Below, in pieces: positions 31,043 through 37,457 of a stretch of DNA of 64,000 nucleotides (its first letter is position 1; every line of letters starts with the position of its first letter). The notes beneath the pieces were generated by a model. The model was given only the letters and a program-made list of their open reading frames with translations. It had not been told where the DNA came from and did not search any database. A program made the position numbers and the translations under genes. The DNA lies in IMG/VR virus record IMGVR_UViG_3300008108_000323, positions 1 to 64,000 of that record; one strand, given 5' to 3'. This DNA is from a virus.

Positions 31043-31301
31043 TGTGTTGAATCATTTTTTCGAGATACCATCGTGCTTTTTTCAAATCCTCAATGCCGTT
31101 CTTGCTTTCGCACCGCCAAATATACTTAATTATGTTCGCAGTACAAACAGCATCGAGTCCATTTTTGTGGACAGTGGCAGATTCAATTGCATCAATGCAT
31201 TCAACTTTGCCTTGATTATAATGAGATGGGTGGTTAACGTTGTCGTTTATCTTCTCCTCAGAAGGAAGCCCACGACTAGGCCGACTATCAAAGTAATCCA
31301 T
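31023..31301 (-). CDS. DUF3310-like protein
   Basis: 92 residues. VNHPSHYNQGKVECIDAIES, CTANIIKYIWR and NGIEDLKKARWYLEKMI match the DUF3310 (SaV-like) domain, a very common small phage protein linked in some cases to nucleotide metabolism. All core residues visible in the motif are kept. Overlaps the spanin-like gene by 55 nt in another frame. Confidence 0.8.
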   Translation of the reverse strand: MDYFDSRPSRGLPSEEKINDNVNHPSHYNQGKVECIDAIESATVHKNGLDAVCTANIIKYIWRCESKNGIEDLKKARWYLEKMIQHNEQKGT

Positions 31302-31696
31302 ATGTAATTGTAATTTGTTTTTTCAACTGTGACTACTTTCCCGGGGACTTTTACTTCAAAAGGAACTGTATCTCTGACAGTAATTTCTTTAGGTTTTACT
31401 GTGAGCCAAACTCGATCACCTTTTTTGTAGATGAATACTTCTTTTGTTTCGTAGGCTGTGTCGTGCTTGAATATAAATGAATCTTTATATTCTGGAACCC
31501 GAATCTTCACGTCCTTGATAATGGTATCGGTTACTGTAACAGTATCGATCTGAACAAACTCAGGGTGTTTCTTCACCAGTCTTTTGTAACGGTCTTGAGC
31601 AGAACAACTGGTTAGAAGTGTTGTTAAGATAAAAGCTCCAATCAAAGAAAGAAGGATTATCCGCATTGCTTTGGGAAAGCTTATGTTATTTTTCAT
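31247..31696 (-). CDS. Unimolecular spanin candidate
   Basis: 149 residues from the ATG at 31696 (an internal ATG at 31666 would leave 139). The N-terminus is a lipoprotein signal: a basic start, a hydrophobic stretch and a lipobox ending LLTSC (C31, or C21 from the internal start). The periplasmic part is rich in beta strands and T/V/K. The C-terminus is a membrane helix (YIWITLIVGLVVGFLL) ending RRR. An outer-membrane lipid anchor and an inner-membrane C-terminal helix in one protein are the hallmark of u-spanins, which fuse the two membranes at lysis. Inference from topology only. Confidence 0.55.
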   Translation of the reverse strand: MKNNISFPKAMRIILLSLIGAFILTTLLTSCSAQDRYKRLVKKHPEFVQIDTVTVTDTIIKDVKIRVPEYKDSFIFKHDTAYETKEVFIYKKGDRVWLTVKPKEITVRDTVPFEVKVPGKVVTVEKTNYNYIWITLIVGLVVGFLLRRR

Positions 31697-31937
31697 CGCT
31701 GACAAAGATATTAACTACGCCCAACTTTCTCAAATAATCAAAGGTGGCCATAAGTTGTTCTCTTGTGTCGCAGGTTGGACAACCGCAGTAATAAGCGTAG
31801 CTTTTAAACAGTTCTCCTTTGGGAGTAACGTAACAACTCTCCTCATTACCCAGCGTCTCTATGCAGTGTTCTATATGTTGAGTCACGAATTTTTGTAATC
31901 CCTCAGCTTGATCCAGTGTTAATTGTACTTTTATCAT
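31686..31937 (-). CDS. Hypothetical protein with paired cysteines
   Basis: 83 residues. SCYVTPKGELFKSYAYYCGC continuing PTCDTREQLMA holds four cysteines (S-C, C-G-C, P-T-C), which could bind zinc. The remainder is helical. Leads the operon block with a TATTTTTG box 4 nt upstream. Function unknown. Confidence 0.5.
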   Translation of the reverse strand: MIKVQLTLDQAEGLQKFVTQHIEHCIETLGNEESCYVTPKGELFKSYAYYCGCPTCDTREQLMATFDYLRKLGVVNIFVSDEK

Positions 31938-31941
31938 AACC

Positions 31942-31949
31942 CAAAAATA
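31942..31949 (-). promoter_or_regulatory. -7 box (TATTTTTG), nearly leaderless
   Basis: Minus-strand TAnnTTTG match ending 4 nt before the ATG at 31937. Confidence 0.45.
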
Positions 31950-31953
31950 GTAT

Positions 31954-32049
31954 TTATTTTTTACGCTTGTTTACTAGCCACTCTAATAATATCCACAGCA
32001 CTAGAGTCCAGAACAGGCCAGCACCAACTGCAACTACGATTTCCATCAT
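31954..32049 (-). CDS. Tiny membrane protein
   Basis: 31 residues, read from the sequence. MMEIVVAVGAG is followed by a hydrophobic helix and ends NKRKK. It starts at 32049 and overlaps the stop of the following upstream gene by 4 nt, suggesting translation. A small holin-like or antiholin-like peptide is possible, but it is too short to decide. Confidence 0.5.
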   Translation of the reverse strand: MMEIVVAVGAGLFWTLVLWILLEWLVNKRKK

Positions 32050-32435
32050 TTTCTGAACTTAGCAACTTTCTTGGCAATGCTCTTTGGTTGAGCCACAAAC
32101 TGTTTTCCCTTTGCGTTTCCTTGTGCCTTTGCTTTATTCGTCGCTGCTTTCTCACCGGGGGATAGAGATTTCCATGCTGAATCAGGCAAGTATCTCTTCT
32201 TACCTTTCGAAGGAGAACCGTCGGATGTTCTCCATTTTTGATCTGACCACTTCTTGAGAGAGTTGTCTGAACTCTTTGGGCCTACGTATCCACCGCCAGA
32301 TTTCTTATAGCGCTGTGTTGCAATCTGAGCTTTGCGAGCTGACCATTCCCCGGGATCGCCACCTTTGCTACCAGCTTTTACACTGGCAACAATGGCTTTC
32401 CATTTACTTGGGTTTGTTTTTTTGGCGGTGCTCAT
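32046..32435 (-). CDS. Basic DUF5872-like protein
   Basis: 129 residues, very rich in K, S and A. WKAIVASVKAGSKGGDPGEW and KKWSDQKWRTSDGSPSK fit a basic domain found in phage structural or packaged proteins that I recall as DUF5872. It may bind DNA in the head. Overlaps the next upstream gene by 4 nt (ATGA). Confidence 0.55.
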   Translation of the reverse strand: MSTAKKTNPSKWKAIVASVKAGSKGGDPGEWSARKAQIATQRYKKSGGGYVGPKSSDNSLKKWSDQKWRTSDGSPSKGKKRYLPDSAWKSLSPGEKAATNKAKAQGNAKGKQFVAQPKSIAKKVAKFRK

Positions 32436-32572
32436 CCTTGACCTCTGTAAGGCTTCACATAGTTTTTGGAATCCTTAGACTTACTTGTTTTTGTCTTAGC
32501 GTGAACCCCGGGCCTAGAAACCTTTGGTTTGGCCTTCCAAGAAGAAGCTGTAGTTGTTTTTGCCTTAGCCAT
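32432..32572 (-). CDS. Small basic protein
   Basis: 46 residues, read from the sequence: MAKAKTTTASSWKAKPKVSR, then PGVHAKTKTSKSK and so on. Lysine- and serine-rich. Overlaps both neighbours by 1-4 nt. The same type of short basic protein is common in Bacteroidota phages; function unknown. Confidence 0.55.
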   Translation of the reverse strand: MAKAKTTTASSWKAKPKVSRPGVHAKTKTSKSKDSKNYVKPYRGQG

Positions 32573-32793
32573 TATTTCATTTTTGGTTTAGGCTTGGTCT
32601 TAGGTTTAGCCATTTTTGCCTCAGGACCCATGACGATACTTTGAATCTTGCTCATGGATTTCTTCACTTCACCCATTAGCTTTTTATCGCTACGGATAGT
32701 TTCTGCTCTCTGAAGAGTACGAACTGCATCTTCAATTTCCCATTGTCTCTCCATTGGAGATTTTCTAGGAGTGGATAATTTTGGTTTAGCCAT
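32572..32793 (-). CDS. Small basic protein
   Basis: 73 residues, beginning MAKPKLSTPRKSPMERQWEI. Charged and helical, with a lysine-proline tail. The stop/ATG junctions with the genes on both sides share bases, so they form one translated run. Confidence 0.55.
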   Translation of the reverse strand: MAKPKLSTPRKSPMERQWEIEDAVRTLQRAETIRSDKKLMGEVKKSMSKIQSIVMGPEAKMAKPKTKPKPKMK

Positions 32794-33164
32794 TATTTCA
32801 TTTTGTCTTGTATCTTCTGGGCGGTAACATCATTTTTCATCATGATGTTACCTTCCCATCGATGGATTAATTTTGATCCCTTGTATAAAGTTACACAGGG
32901 AAGTTTGCAGTGGACTTTAGGATTGTTCGTCACATCTTCATAAACATAGGTGCAGTTTGGAATTTTATCAAGCCCAGTAACAGTGTTCTGCTTGTTCCAC
33001 TCAGCATTCTGCTGTATCAATTTGTAGGCAACTGATTTCTCTGCCTTCAATTTTTTAGCTTTGTGGTCCTTGTCTATGAAAGGTTGGGAAACAAAAACGC
33101 CAAATCCCCATCCAGCGACAGCTGCGATGAGGAGTTTGCTTGCGATAGTAGCTGTGACTTTCAT
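32793..33164 (-). CDS. Membrane-anchored protein with thioredoxin-like tail
   Basis: 123 residues. One N-terminal membrane helix (about 8-27, IASKLLIAAVAGWGFGVFV) is followed by a charged linker, two cysteines (HCKLPCVTLYKG) and a RWEGN segment. The last part recalls the end of a thioredoxin fold (cis-Pro, a K-G turn and a W-x-G), but the N-terminal half of such a fold is missing. The role is unclear; holin/lysis-associated or redox membrane protein. Confidence 0.45.
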   Translation of the reverse strand: MKVTATIASKLLIAAVAGWGFGVFVSQPFIDKDHKAKKLKAEKSVAYKLIQQNAEWNKQNTVTGLDKIPNCTYVYEDVTNNPKVHCKLPCVTLYKGSKLIHRWEGNIMMKNDVTAQKIQDKMK

Positions 33165-33445
33165 TACTTTTGATCGTAAACTCTGTCTTCTAGCTTCTTG
33201 ATGCTTTCCTTGATATCAGTAACGTCCTTTTGAGTTGTTAGGATTGCTTCTCTGATTAGCTCATCTTTCAACTTAAATTCTACTTCTGAAACCGGAGGCT
33301 TCGGAAGTAGCTTGGCTTCTTCAATGTCTTGCTTTAGTGTGTAGTAAACCCCCAAAAGAGACATGATACCGCCGATAATGGCCACCAGCATCTGCGTACT
33401 GAACTGCCATTTGCTGTCCTGATTTATTTCAATCTGGTCGCTCAC
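33164..33445 (-). CDS. Membrane protein with coiled coil
   Basis: 93 residues. One membrane helix (about 20-38) is followed by a charged segment ending in a coiled-coil-like DVTDIKESIKKLEDRVYDQ. Topology is like that of many holin-associated or inner-membrane spanin-like subunits, but it lacks a partner signature. Start is ATG; it overlaps the next gene by 4 nt. Confidence 0.45.
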   Translation of the reverse strand: MSDQIEINQDSKWQFSTQMLVAIIGGIMSLLGVYYTLKQDIEEAKLLPKPPVSEVEFKLKDELIREAILTTQKDVTDIKESIKKLEDRVYDQK

Positions 33446-33663
33446 TTCTTCTTAGGCTTTTTGGTTAAGTTTTTCCACATGCTTTTTGCAGCAGTGGCTT
33501 TGCCAATTTCCTTAGCTTTAGCAGGTGACATTCCTTTTTTCTCGTAAGAAGCAGCAACTTTACTGGCCACGGTTTTGAACTCCTTGCCTTTACCTTGGAG
33601 ATCAACTCCTGCTCTTGCTTTCTTAACGATTGCAGAACGCTGTTTCTTAGTTCCGTATGGCAT
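33442..33663 (-). CDS. Small basic protein
   Basis: 73 residues, about one third lysine plus arginine. MPYGTKKQRSAIVKKARAGV and KGMSPAKAKEIGKATAAKSM read as short basic helices. Probable nucleic-acid binding. Function unknown; one of a run of such proteins. Confidence 0.5.
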   Translation of the reverse strand: MPYGTKKQRSAIVKKARAGVDLQGKGKEFKTVASKVAASYEKKGMSPAKAKEIGKATAAKSMWKNLTKKPKKK

Positions 33664-33664
33664 G

Positions 33665-33982
33665 TTACTTGAATCTTTTAACTTCTTTGTACTTGCCGAT
33701 ACCGCTACCGGCCATACCCTTACCTTTAACTACGGTCTTTTTGGTAAGGCCACCTTTGGTCACAGTTTTTGTTTTTTCCTTAACCATCACATCTTTTCCG
33801 TCAACGGTGCGAGATGCCATACCTTTGGTCTTTACTACCTTTCTTCCGGGTTTTGGTGTAGAAGTAGAGGATTTGTAAGACTTGCCTTCTGGCATTTGGC
33901 CAGCGTACTCGGCAACTTTTTTAACAGCTGCTTTTAATTTAGCCTTTCCGGGCTTCATTAGTGATTTTATTTCTCTTGGCAT
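33665..33982 (-). CDS. Small basic protein
   Basis: 105 residues. MPREIKSLMKPGKAKLKAAV is followed by a strongly basic, threonine- and glycine-rich low-complexity region. It could be a DNA-condensing or internal head protein, but this rests on composition only. Confidence 0.5.
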   Translation of the reverse strand: MPREIKSLMKPGKAKLKAAVKKVAEYAGQMPEGKSYKSSTSTPKPGRKVVKTKGMASRTVDGKDVMVKEKTKTVTKGGLTKKTVVKGKGMAGSGIGKYKEVKRFK

Positions 33983-33987
33983 GACTA

Positions 33988-34257
33988 TTACTTTTTCTTT
34001 TGCTTTATTTTTGTGATGGTCTTCTTCATCTTCAAAGGCTCGATGGTTTTTGTCATCATCTTCTTTTTCGGACCAAGTTCCAACTTAGCGCTTTTTGGTT
34101 TTGGCTGCGATTTAGCGTACATGGATTTTTCTTTCATCTCCATTGCTTTACCTTCTTTCTTTTCGTGTTTCATCTCAGCCTTTTTAGAAGAGTACTTCTC
34201 CATACCACCGTACTCAGAAACTTTCTTACCGACGGCTTTTTTCATTGGATTTTTCAT
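33988..34257 (-). CDS. Small basic protein
   Basis: 89 residues, lysine- and methionine-rich with little hydrophobic content. Preceded by a nearly leaderless -7 box, so it heads a block of small proteins. Confidence 0.5.
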   Translation of the reverse strand: MKNPMKKAVGKKVSEYGGMEKYSSKKAEMKHEKKEGKAMEMKEKSMYAKSQPKPKSAKLELGPKKKMMTKTIEPLKMKKTITKIKQKKK

Positions 34258-34261
34258 GAAT

Positions 34262-34269
34262 CAAATATA
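34262..34269 (-). promoter_or_regulatory. -7 box (TATATTTG), nearly leaderless
   Basis: Minus-strand TAnnTTTG match ending 4 nt before the ATG at 34257. Confidence 0.5.
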
Positions 34270-34277
34270 ATTATTTT

Positions 34278-34514
34278 TTAACCACTCATTTTGCCCTTGG
34301 CGATATTTTTAGCGTGACGAGATTCAAATGCTTTGCGCTGACCAACAGTTTGGTTTGTTTTAACGCCTTGTTGACCAAAGCGAATTGTCTTTACTTGATC
34401 TCCCTCTTTAGCCACAACGATGTGACTCTTCTTTGGGTGTCCGGGTGTAGCTTTAGGTTTGTTGTAACCTGAAACCCCAGCTCTACTCAGCCGGCTGTCC
34501 TTCTTGATTGGCAT
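34278..34514 (-). CDS. Conserved small basic phage protein
   Basis: 78 residues. SRLSRAGVSGYNKPKATPGH, KSHIVVAKEG and TIRFGQQGVKT with RHAKNIAKGKMS match a conserved small protein found in many phages and some bacteria; no function known to me. It overlaps the holin-like gene by 32 nt. Confidence 0.65.
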   Translation of the reverse strand: MPIKKDSRLSRAGVSGYNKPKATPGHPKKSHIVVAKEGDQVKTIRFGQQGVKTNQTVGQRKAFESRHAKNIAKGKMSG

Positions 34515-34707
34515 TTTTTCTTGCGAATTTTTCTATAACCGTACCAAGACCATAAGCAATTGCAATGTATTCAAGTGCTTCCAGTCCGCGATCACTTTTA
34601 TTTGCGAAGGTGTAAACCGCTACGCAAACCACAGCAAAAAAGGATATTACACGCTTGTGTGATACCCCTTCGCTGCTTGAGAACATATCTAAAAAGAAAC
34701 TTTTCAT
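34483..34707 (-). CDS. Holin-like small membrane protein
   Basis: 74 residues with two membrane helices (about 18-35 and 44-60), a short loop, an N-terminal soluble segment and a basic C-terminus. Size and topology fit a class II holin. It lies in the same block as the spanin candidate. Holin is inferred from topology and needs a lysis test. Confidence 0.45.
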   Translation of the reverse strand: MKSFFLDMFSSSEGVSHKRVISFFAVVCVAVYTFANKSDRGLEALEYIAIAYGLGTVIEKFARKNANQEGQPAE

Positions 34708-34713
34708 TGTCAG

Positions 34714-34739
34714 TAGTCACCTATTTTAACTAGGTGCTA
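34714..34739. promoter_or_regulatory. Intergenic hairpin
   Basis: TAG-CACCTA/TAGGTG-CTA (stem 34714-34723 with 34731-34739) lies between the holin-like gene and the gene above. No T-run follows on the minus strand, so it may be a processing or pause site. Confidence 0.4.
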
Positions 34740-34755
34740 TTTTCAAAAGTAATTT

Positions 34756-35025
34756 TTATTTATCACTAAAACAAGCCAAAGCTTGAGCCTTCACCAAAAT
34801 GGTCAAGTCGTGGTGTTCTCTGATAAAAACCTTGAGGGTTTCGGTATCAGATTGATCTAACTCCAACGCATTGCCAGCGTAAAGTGCTTGGGCCCAGCCG
34901 AAATATTTTAGTACATCCCCCTTTGGGGTGTTCACCAACATTTGGGCAACTAGTTTTCCAATGTTTGAGTTTGTTAACTCTTCACCATCCAAACCAAGGA
35001 TGGGCATGTTCATATCGATTCTCAT
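34756..35025 (-). CDS. Hypothetical protein
   Basis: 89 residues, beginning MRIDMNMPILGLDGEE. Short and helical toward the end (IREHHDLTILVKAQALAC). It overlaps the upstream gene by 4 nt (ATGA). Position and length match small proteins often found beside structural genes in phages; no motif recognised. Confidence 0.5.
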   Translation of the reverse strand: MRIDMNMPILGLDGEELTNSNIGKLVAQMLVNTPKGDVLKYFGWAQALYAGNALELDQSDTETLKVFIREHHDLTILVKAQALACFSDK

Positions 35026-35312
35026 ATTTTAGTAAGGTTTAATTCGTTCAGAACCCATTCAATTGCGTAACTCTCGTCTGATTCCCACAGGGCATATTCG
35101 CTTTCTTCCATTTCCAAATCGCCATCCATTAAAACTGCACCTGCTGTTTTTGTAGGTTGCTCGTCTGATTCATCTGCTGGAATGATTAATTCTGAATGAA
35201 GGGCCCAACGAAAAACAGGAGATACGTCAGAAAGTGGAGGATTCAAAAGCGATACACTCAAATACTTTGCTACACCCTTTGTTGGAATTTTTACATCTTG
35301 AATCTGGATCAT
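35022..35312 (-). CDS. Hypothetical protein
   Basis: 96 residues, mixed alpha/beta and acidic. Preceded by TAACTTTG 5 nt upstream. Coupled to the gene below. No known family. Confidence 0.5.
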   Translation of the reverse strand: MIQIQDVKIPTKGVAKYLSVSLLNPPLSDVSPVFRWALHSELIIPADESDEQPTKTAGAVLMDGDLEMEESEYALWESDESYAIEWVLNELNLTKI

Positions 35313-35317
35313 ACCGA

Positions 35318-35325
35318 CAAAGTTA
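35318..35325 (-). promoter_or_regulatory. -7 box (TAACTTTG), nearly leaderless
   Basis: Minus-strand TAnnTTTG match ending 5 nt before the ATG at 35312. Confidence 0.45.
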
Positions 35326-35354
35326 CAAATTAAATTTTAGATACGCCTGTCGTA

Positions 35355-35735
35355 TTAATTTCGAGTTAGCTTTATCAGATCGGCATCCAAAGCTTTAGAT
35401 ACACCAGTACTTATCGTTCTTACGTACTCACTGTAAGAAGTCAAACTCTTGAGGTAATCAATCACTGGTACAATATCAGACGGCAGGTTGTTTATATCCA
35501 GAGTATCACCATTCATCATCACTTCAGTAGTGGTATTGAAATAAGCGTTTATGCTTATGAAACTGGTGTCGTAAGTGTAGTCTTGAATTACAGTATCGAC
35601 ATTGTCTACTGTTTCGTATGTTACTACTGTCAAACTTACATATACATATGCAGGTTTCAAATCGATCCGAGTGAGTAGTAAATCTCTTTTAAGTCCTGCC
35701 TTCATCGGTAAGGCAAATTTCTCTATGTATTCCAT
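35355..35735 (-). CDS. Hypothetical virion-associated protein
   Basis: 126 residues, beta-rich in the middle (PAYVYVSLTVVTYETVDNVD) with a helical C-terminus. It lies in the block that codes virion proteins. No motif recognised. Confidence 0.5.
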   Translation of the reverse strand: MEYIEKFALPMKAGLKRDLLLTRIDLKPAYVYVSLTVVTYETVDNVDTVIQDYTYDTSFISINAYFNTTTEVMMNGDTLDINNLPSDIVPVIDYLKSLTSYSEYVRTISTGVSKALDADLIKLTRN

Positions 35736-35757
35736 TTTGTTGTTGGTTTATTTCTAT

Positions 35758-36561
35758 TTATCCCCCTAAGAAAACTTTTCTTCTTCTTGCTACGATTGCA
35801 GTAGATTCTAAGCTTACTGAGGCCCCAGTAAAAGTAATATTACCCGGGGTTACATTCAAGTTTGAAAATCTATTCAGCGCAACAGGTGCTCCAGTAAATG
35901 TGACGTTGCCCGGAGTTACGTTCAAAGTTATGTTTTTAGTTAACGTAACAGCAGCTCCAGTAAATGTAACATTGCCCGGTGTTACATTTAAGTTTGCAGT
36001 TTTAGTTAAAGTAATGGGTACTCCAGTAAAACTAATGTTTCCCGGAGTTACATTTAAGTTTGTGTTTCTGCTTAGAGTAACAGGTACTCCAGTAAAAGTT
36101 ATAAAGCCATTGGTAACATCTAAGTCTGTATTTACACTGGCTGTGATGCCTTCTCTATACCTTAGCTTTACGCCTTGATACGTTACTGCAGCCGTGTGAG
36201 AATCATAGGCCCTTACTACTATCCTTGTGTTGGGTGGTATTTCTACAGGCTCTGGTAAAAATATCGAAGGGGGAGATTTTAAGTAATAACCTACCAGCGT
36301 ATCGTTTCTATAGCTATAAGGTATCTGTACTTCTACTACCTCGGAACCCGCTGTACCTATGCCAATTTCTAAGACGATTTGAACGGTAGTGTCTACAGTA
36401 GGTACTAAAGTAGGTTGAAATGTAATATTCTCAAGATATATAGTCTTAGATACCCCTGCCGACAGTTGAGTCCAAGCGGGAGTACCCCATGCAGCAGTAG
36501 TAGAATTTATACTAATGCCGGCAGAGGTACTCGGTAGACTCAATATATCTAAAGCGGCCAT
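35758..36561 (-). CDS. Virion protein with five 22-residue repeats
   Basis: 267 residues. The first 143 are beta-rich and resemble the whole protein of the neighbouring gene (36565-36996), sharing W-T-x-L-x-x-G patterns and the NDTLVGYYL/GDTLVGYVP element. Residues 144-253 are five repeats of the type TNLNVTPGNISFTGVPITLT. Each gives two short strands, so they should stack as a beta fold. The C-terminus is basic. A tail-fibre, decoration or adhesin-like role is plausible, and repeat number could vary by recombination. Confidence 0.6.
   Translation of the reverse strand: MAALDILSLPSTSAGISINSTTAAWGTPAWTQLSAGVSKTIYLENITFQPTLVPTVDTTVQIVLEIGIGTAGSEVVEVQIPYSYRNDTLVGYYLKSPPSIFLPEPVEIPPNTRIVVRAYDSHTAAVTYQGVKLRYREGITASVNTDLDVTNGFITFTGVPVTLSRNTNLNVTPGNISFTGVPITLTKTANLNVTPGNVTFTGAAVTLTKNITLNVTPGNVTFTGAPVALNRFSNLNVTPGNITFTGASVSLESTAIVARRRKVFLGG
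35803..36132 (-). repeat. 5 x 66-bp coding tandem repeat
   Basis: Encodes residues 144-253 of the protein above; similar but not identical units. It keeps the reading frame, so gain or loss of units would yield functional variants. Confidence 0.75.
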
Positions 36562-36564
36562 TTA

Positions 36565-36996
36565 TTATACTATTTGGTATAGTAATTTTATTCCTGTTAG
36601 AGTATTGGAGGTTGTTGCTAAAGAGTATGCAACTCTTACTGAGATTCTTGTATTAGCTGCGATTTGTCTAGGTTCAGGAAAAATGACTATGTTACTGGGA
36701 ACATAACCCACCAGAGTATCACCACGTATACTTGCGGGTATTTGAAGTATTGTTGTCTCAGCACCTGCACCACCTGTGCCTATTTCTATAATCCACTCAT
36801 AAGTAGTATCCGCTGCTGCAAGAGGAGTATGCCAACACCAAGTCAAACCCGCTATGAAAAAAGTAGAAGTAATTGTAGATGCAGGGACCAGTTGTGTCCA
36901 TGCACTCAAACTCCATGCAGCACCCCCCGAAGAGGCTCTTGAAACACCTGCTGCGAGAGCAGGATATGCCAAATATCTATTCGTTGTGGTTGCCAT
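36565..36996 (-). CDS. Virion protein, paralogue of the repeat protein's N-terminal domain
   Basis: 143 residues. WSLSAWTQLVPASTITSTFF, TTYEWIIEIGTGGAGAET, IRGDTLVGYVPSN and ARTRISVRVAY-like segments align with the N-terminal half of the next protein downstream. Beta-rich virion domain. Probably arose by tandem duplication, one copy later gaining the repeats. Function unknown. Confidence 0.6.
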   Translation of the reverse strand: MATTTNRYLAYPALAAGVSRASSGGAAWSLSAWTQLVPASTITSTFFIAGLTWCWHTPLAAADTTYEWIIEIGTGGAGAETTILQIPASIRGDTLVGYVPSNIVIFPEPRQIAANTRISVRVAYSLATTSNTLTGIKLLYQIV

Positions 36997-37001
36997 TTCT
37001 T

Positions 37002-37442
37002 TTAAACTTTAGCTATGATACCAAGGCCGTTAGCGCCGAAGTTTATGGTGAGTGTGTCTGTGTCGGTCAACGTCAAATCTGCACCTAAATCCAACCACCC
37101 AATCAGTGGATCTGCTGGAGAAGTAGGATCATCATCGTAAAACACTACATATCTAAATGCTGCTACACTACCGCCACTTGCAGTAAGTACCAGATCAGTT
37201 GCTGTGAGAGGTGCTGAACCTGAAACTTGCTCCAGAGTTATACCTGTAACTACCCTACTTGATAAGTTAGTATATGATATCTGAGTTAAGTCTGTCAACA
37301 ACGCAAAGGTTGCCACAGGGGGATTTGCTGCAGCGCATAACGCTACGGTTACTGTACATGTTGCATCACTGCTGAAGTCATGAACTCCCTTGCCTACGTT
37401 TTCTATGAACTGGTTAAACCATTTTAGAGTATCTGCTGCCAT
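37002..37442 (-). CDS. Virion structural protein
   Basis: 146 residues, beta-rich, with hydrophobic strands (CTVTVALCAA, TDTLTINFGANG). It starts MAADTLKWFNQFIENVGKG. The pattern resembles head-decoration or tail proteins in phages of this type. Assigned from context and composition. Confidence 0.55.
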   Translation of the reverse strand: MAADTLKWFNQFIENVGKGVHDFSSDATCTVTVALCAAANPPVATFALLTDLTQISYTNLSSRVVTGITLEQVSGSAPLTATDLVLTASGGSVAAFRYVVFYDDDPTSPADPLIGWLDLGADLTLTDTDTLTINFGANGLGIIAKV

Positions 37443-37457
37443 TTTTTTATTTATTGA

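Noticed and set aside
35803-36132. CRISPR-like array
   Set aside because: The units are contiguous coding repeats without spacers and keep the reading frame.
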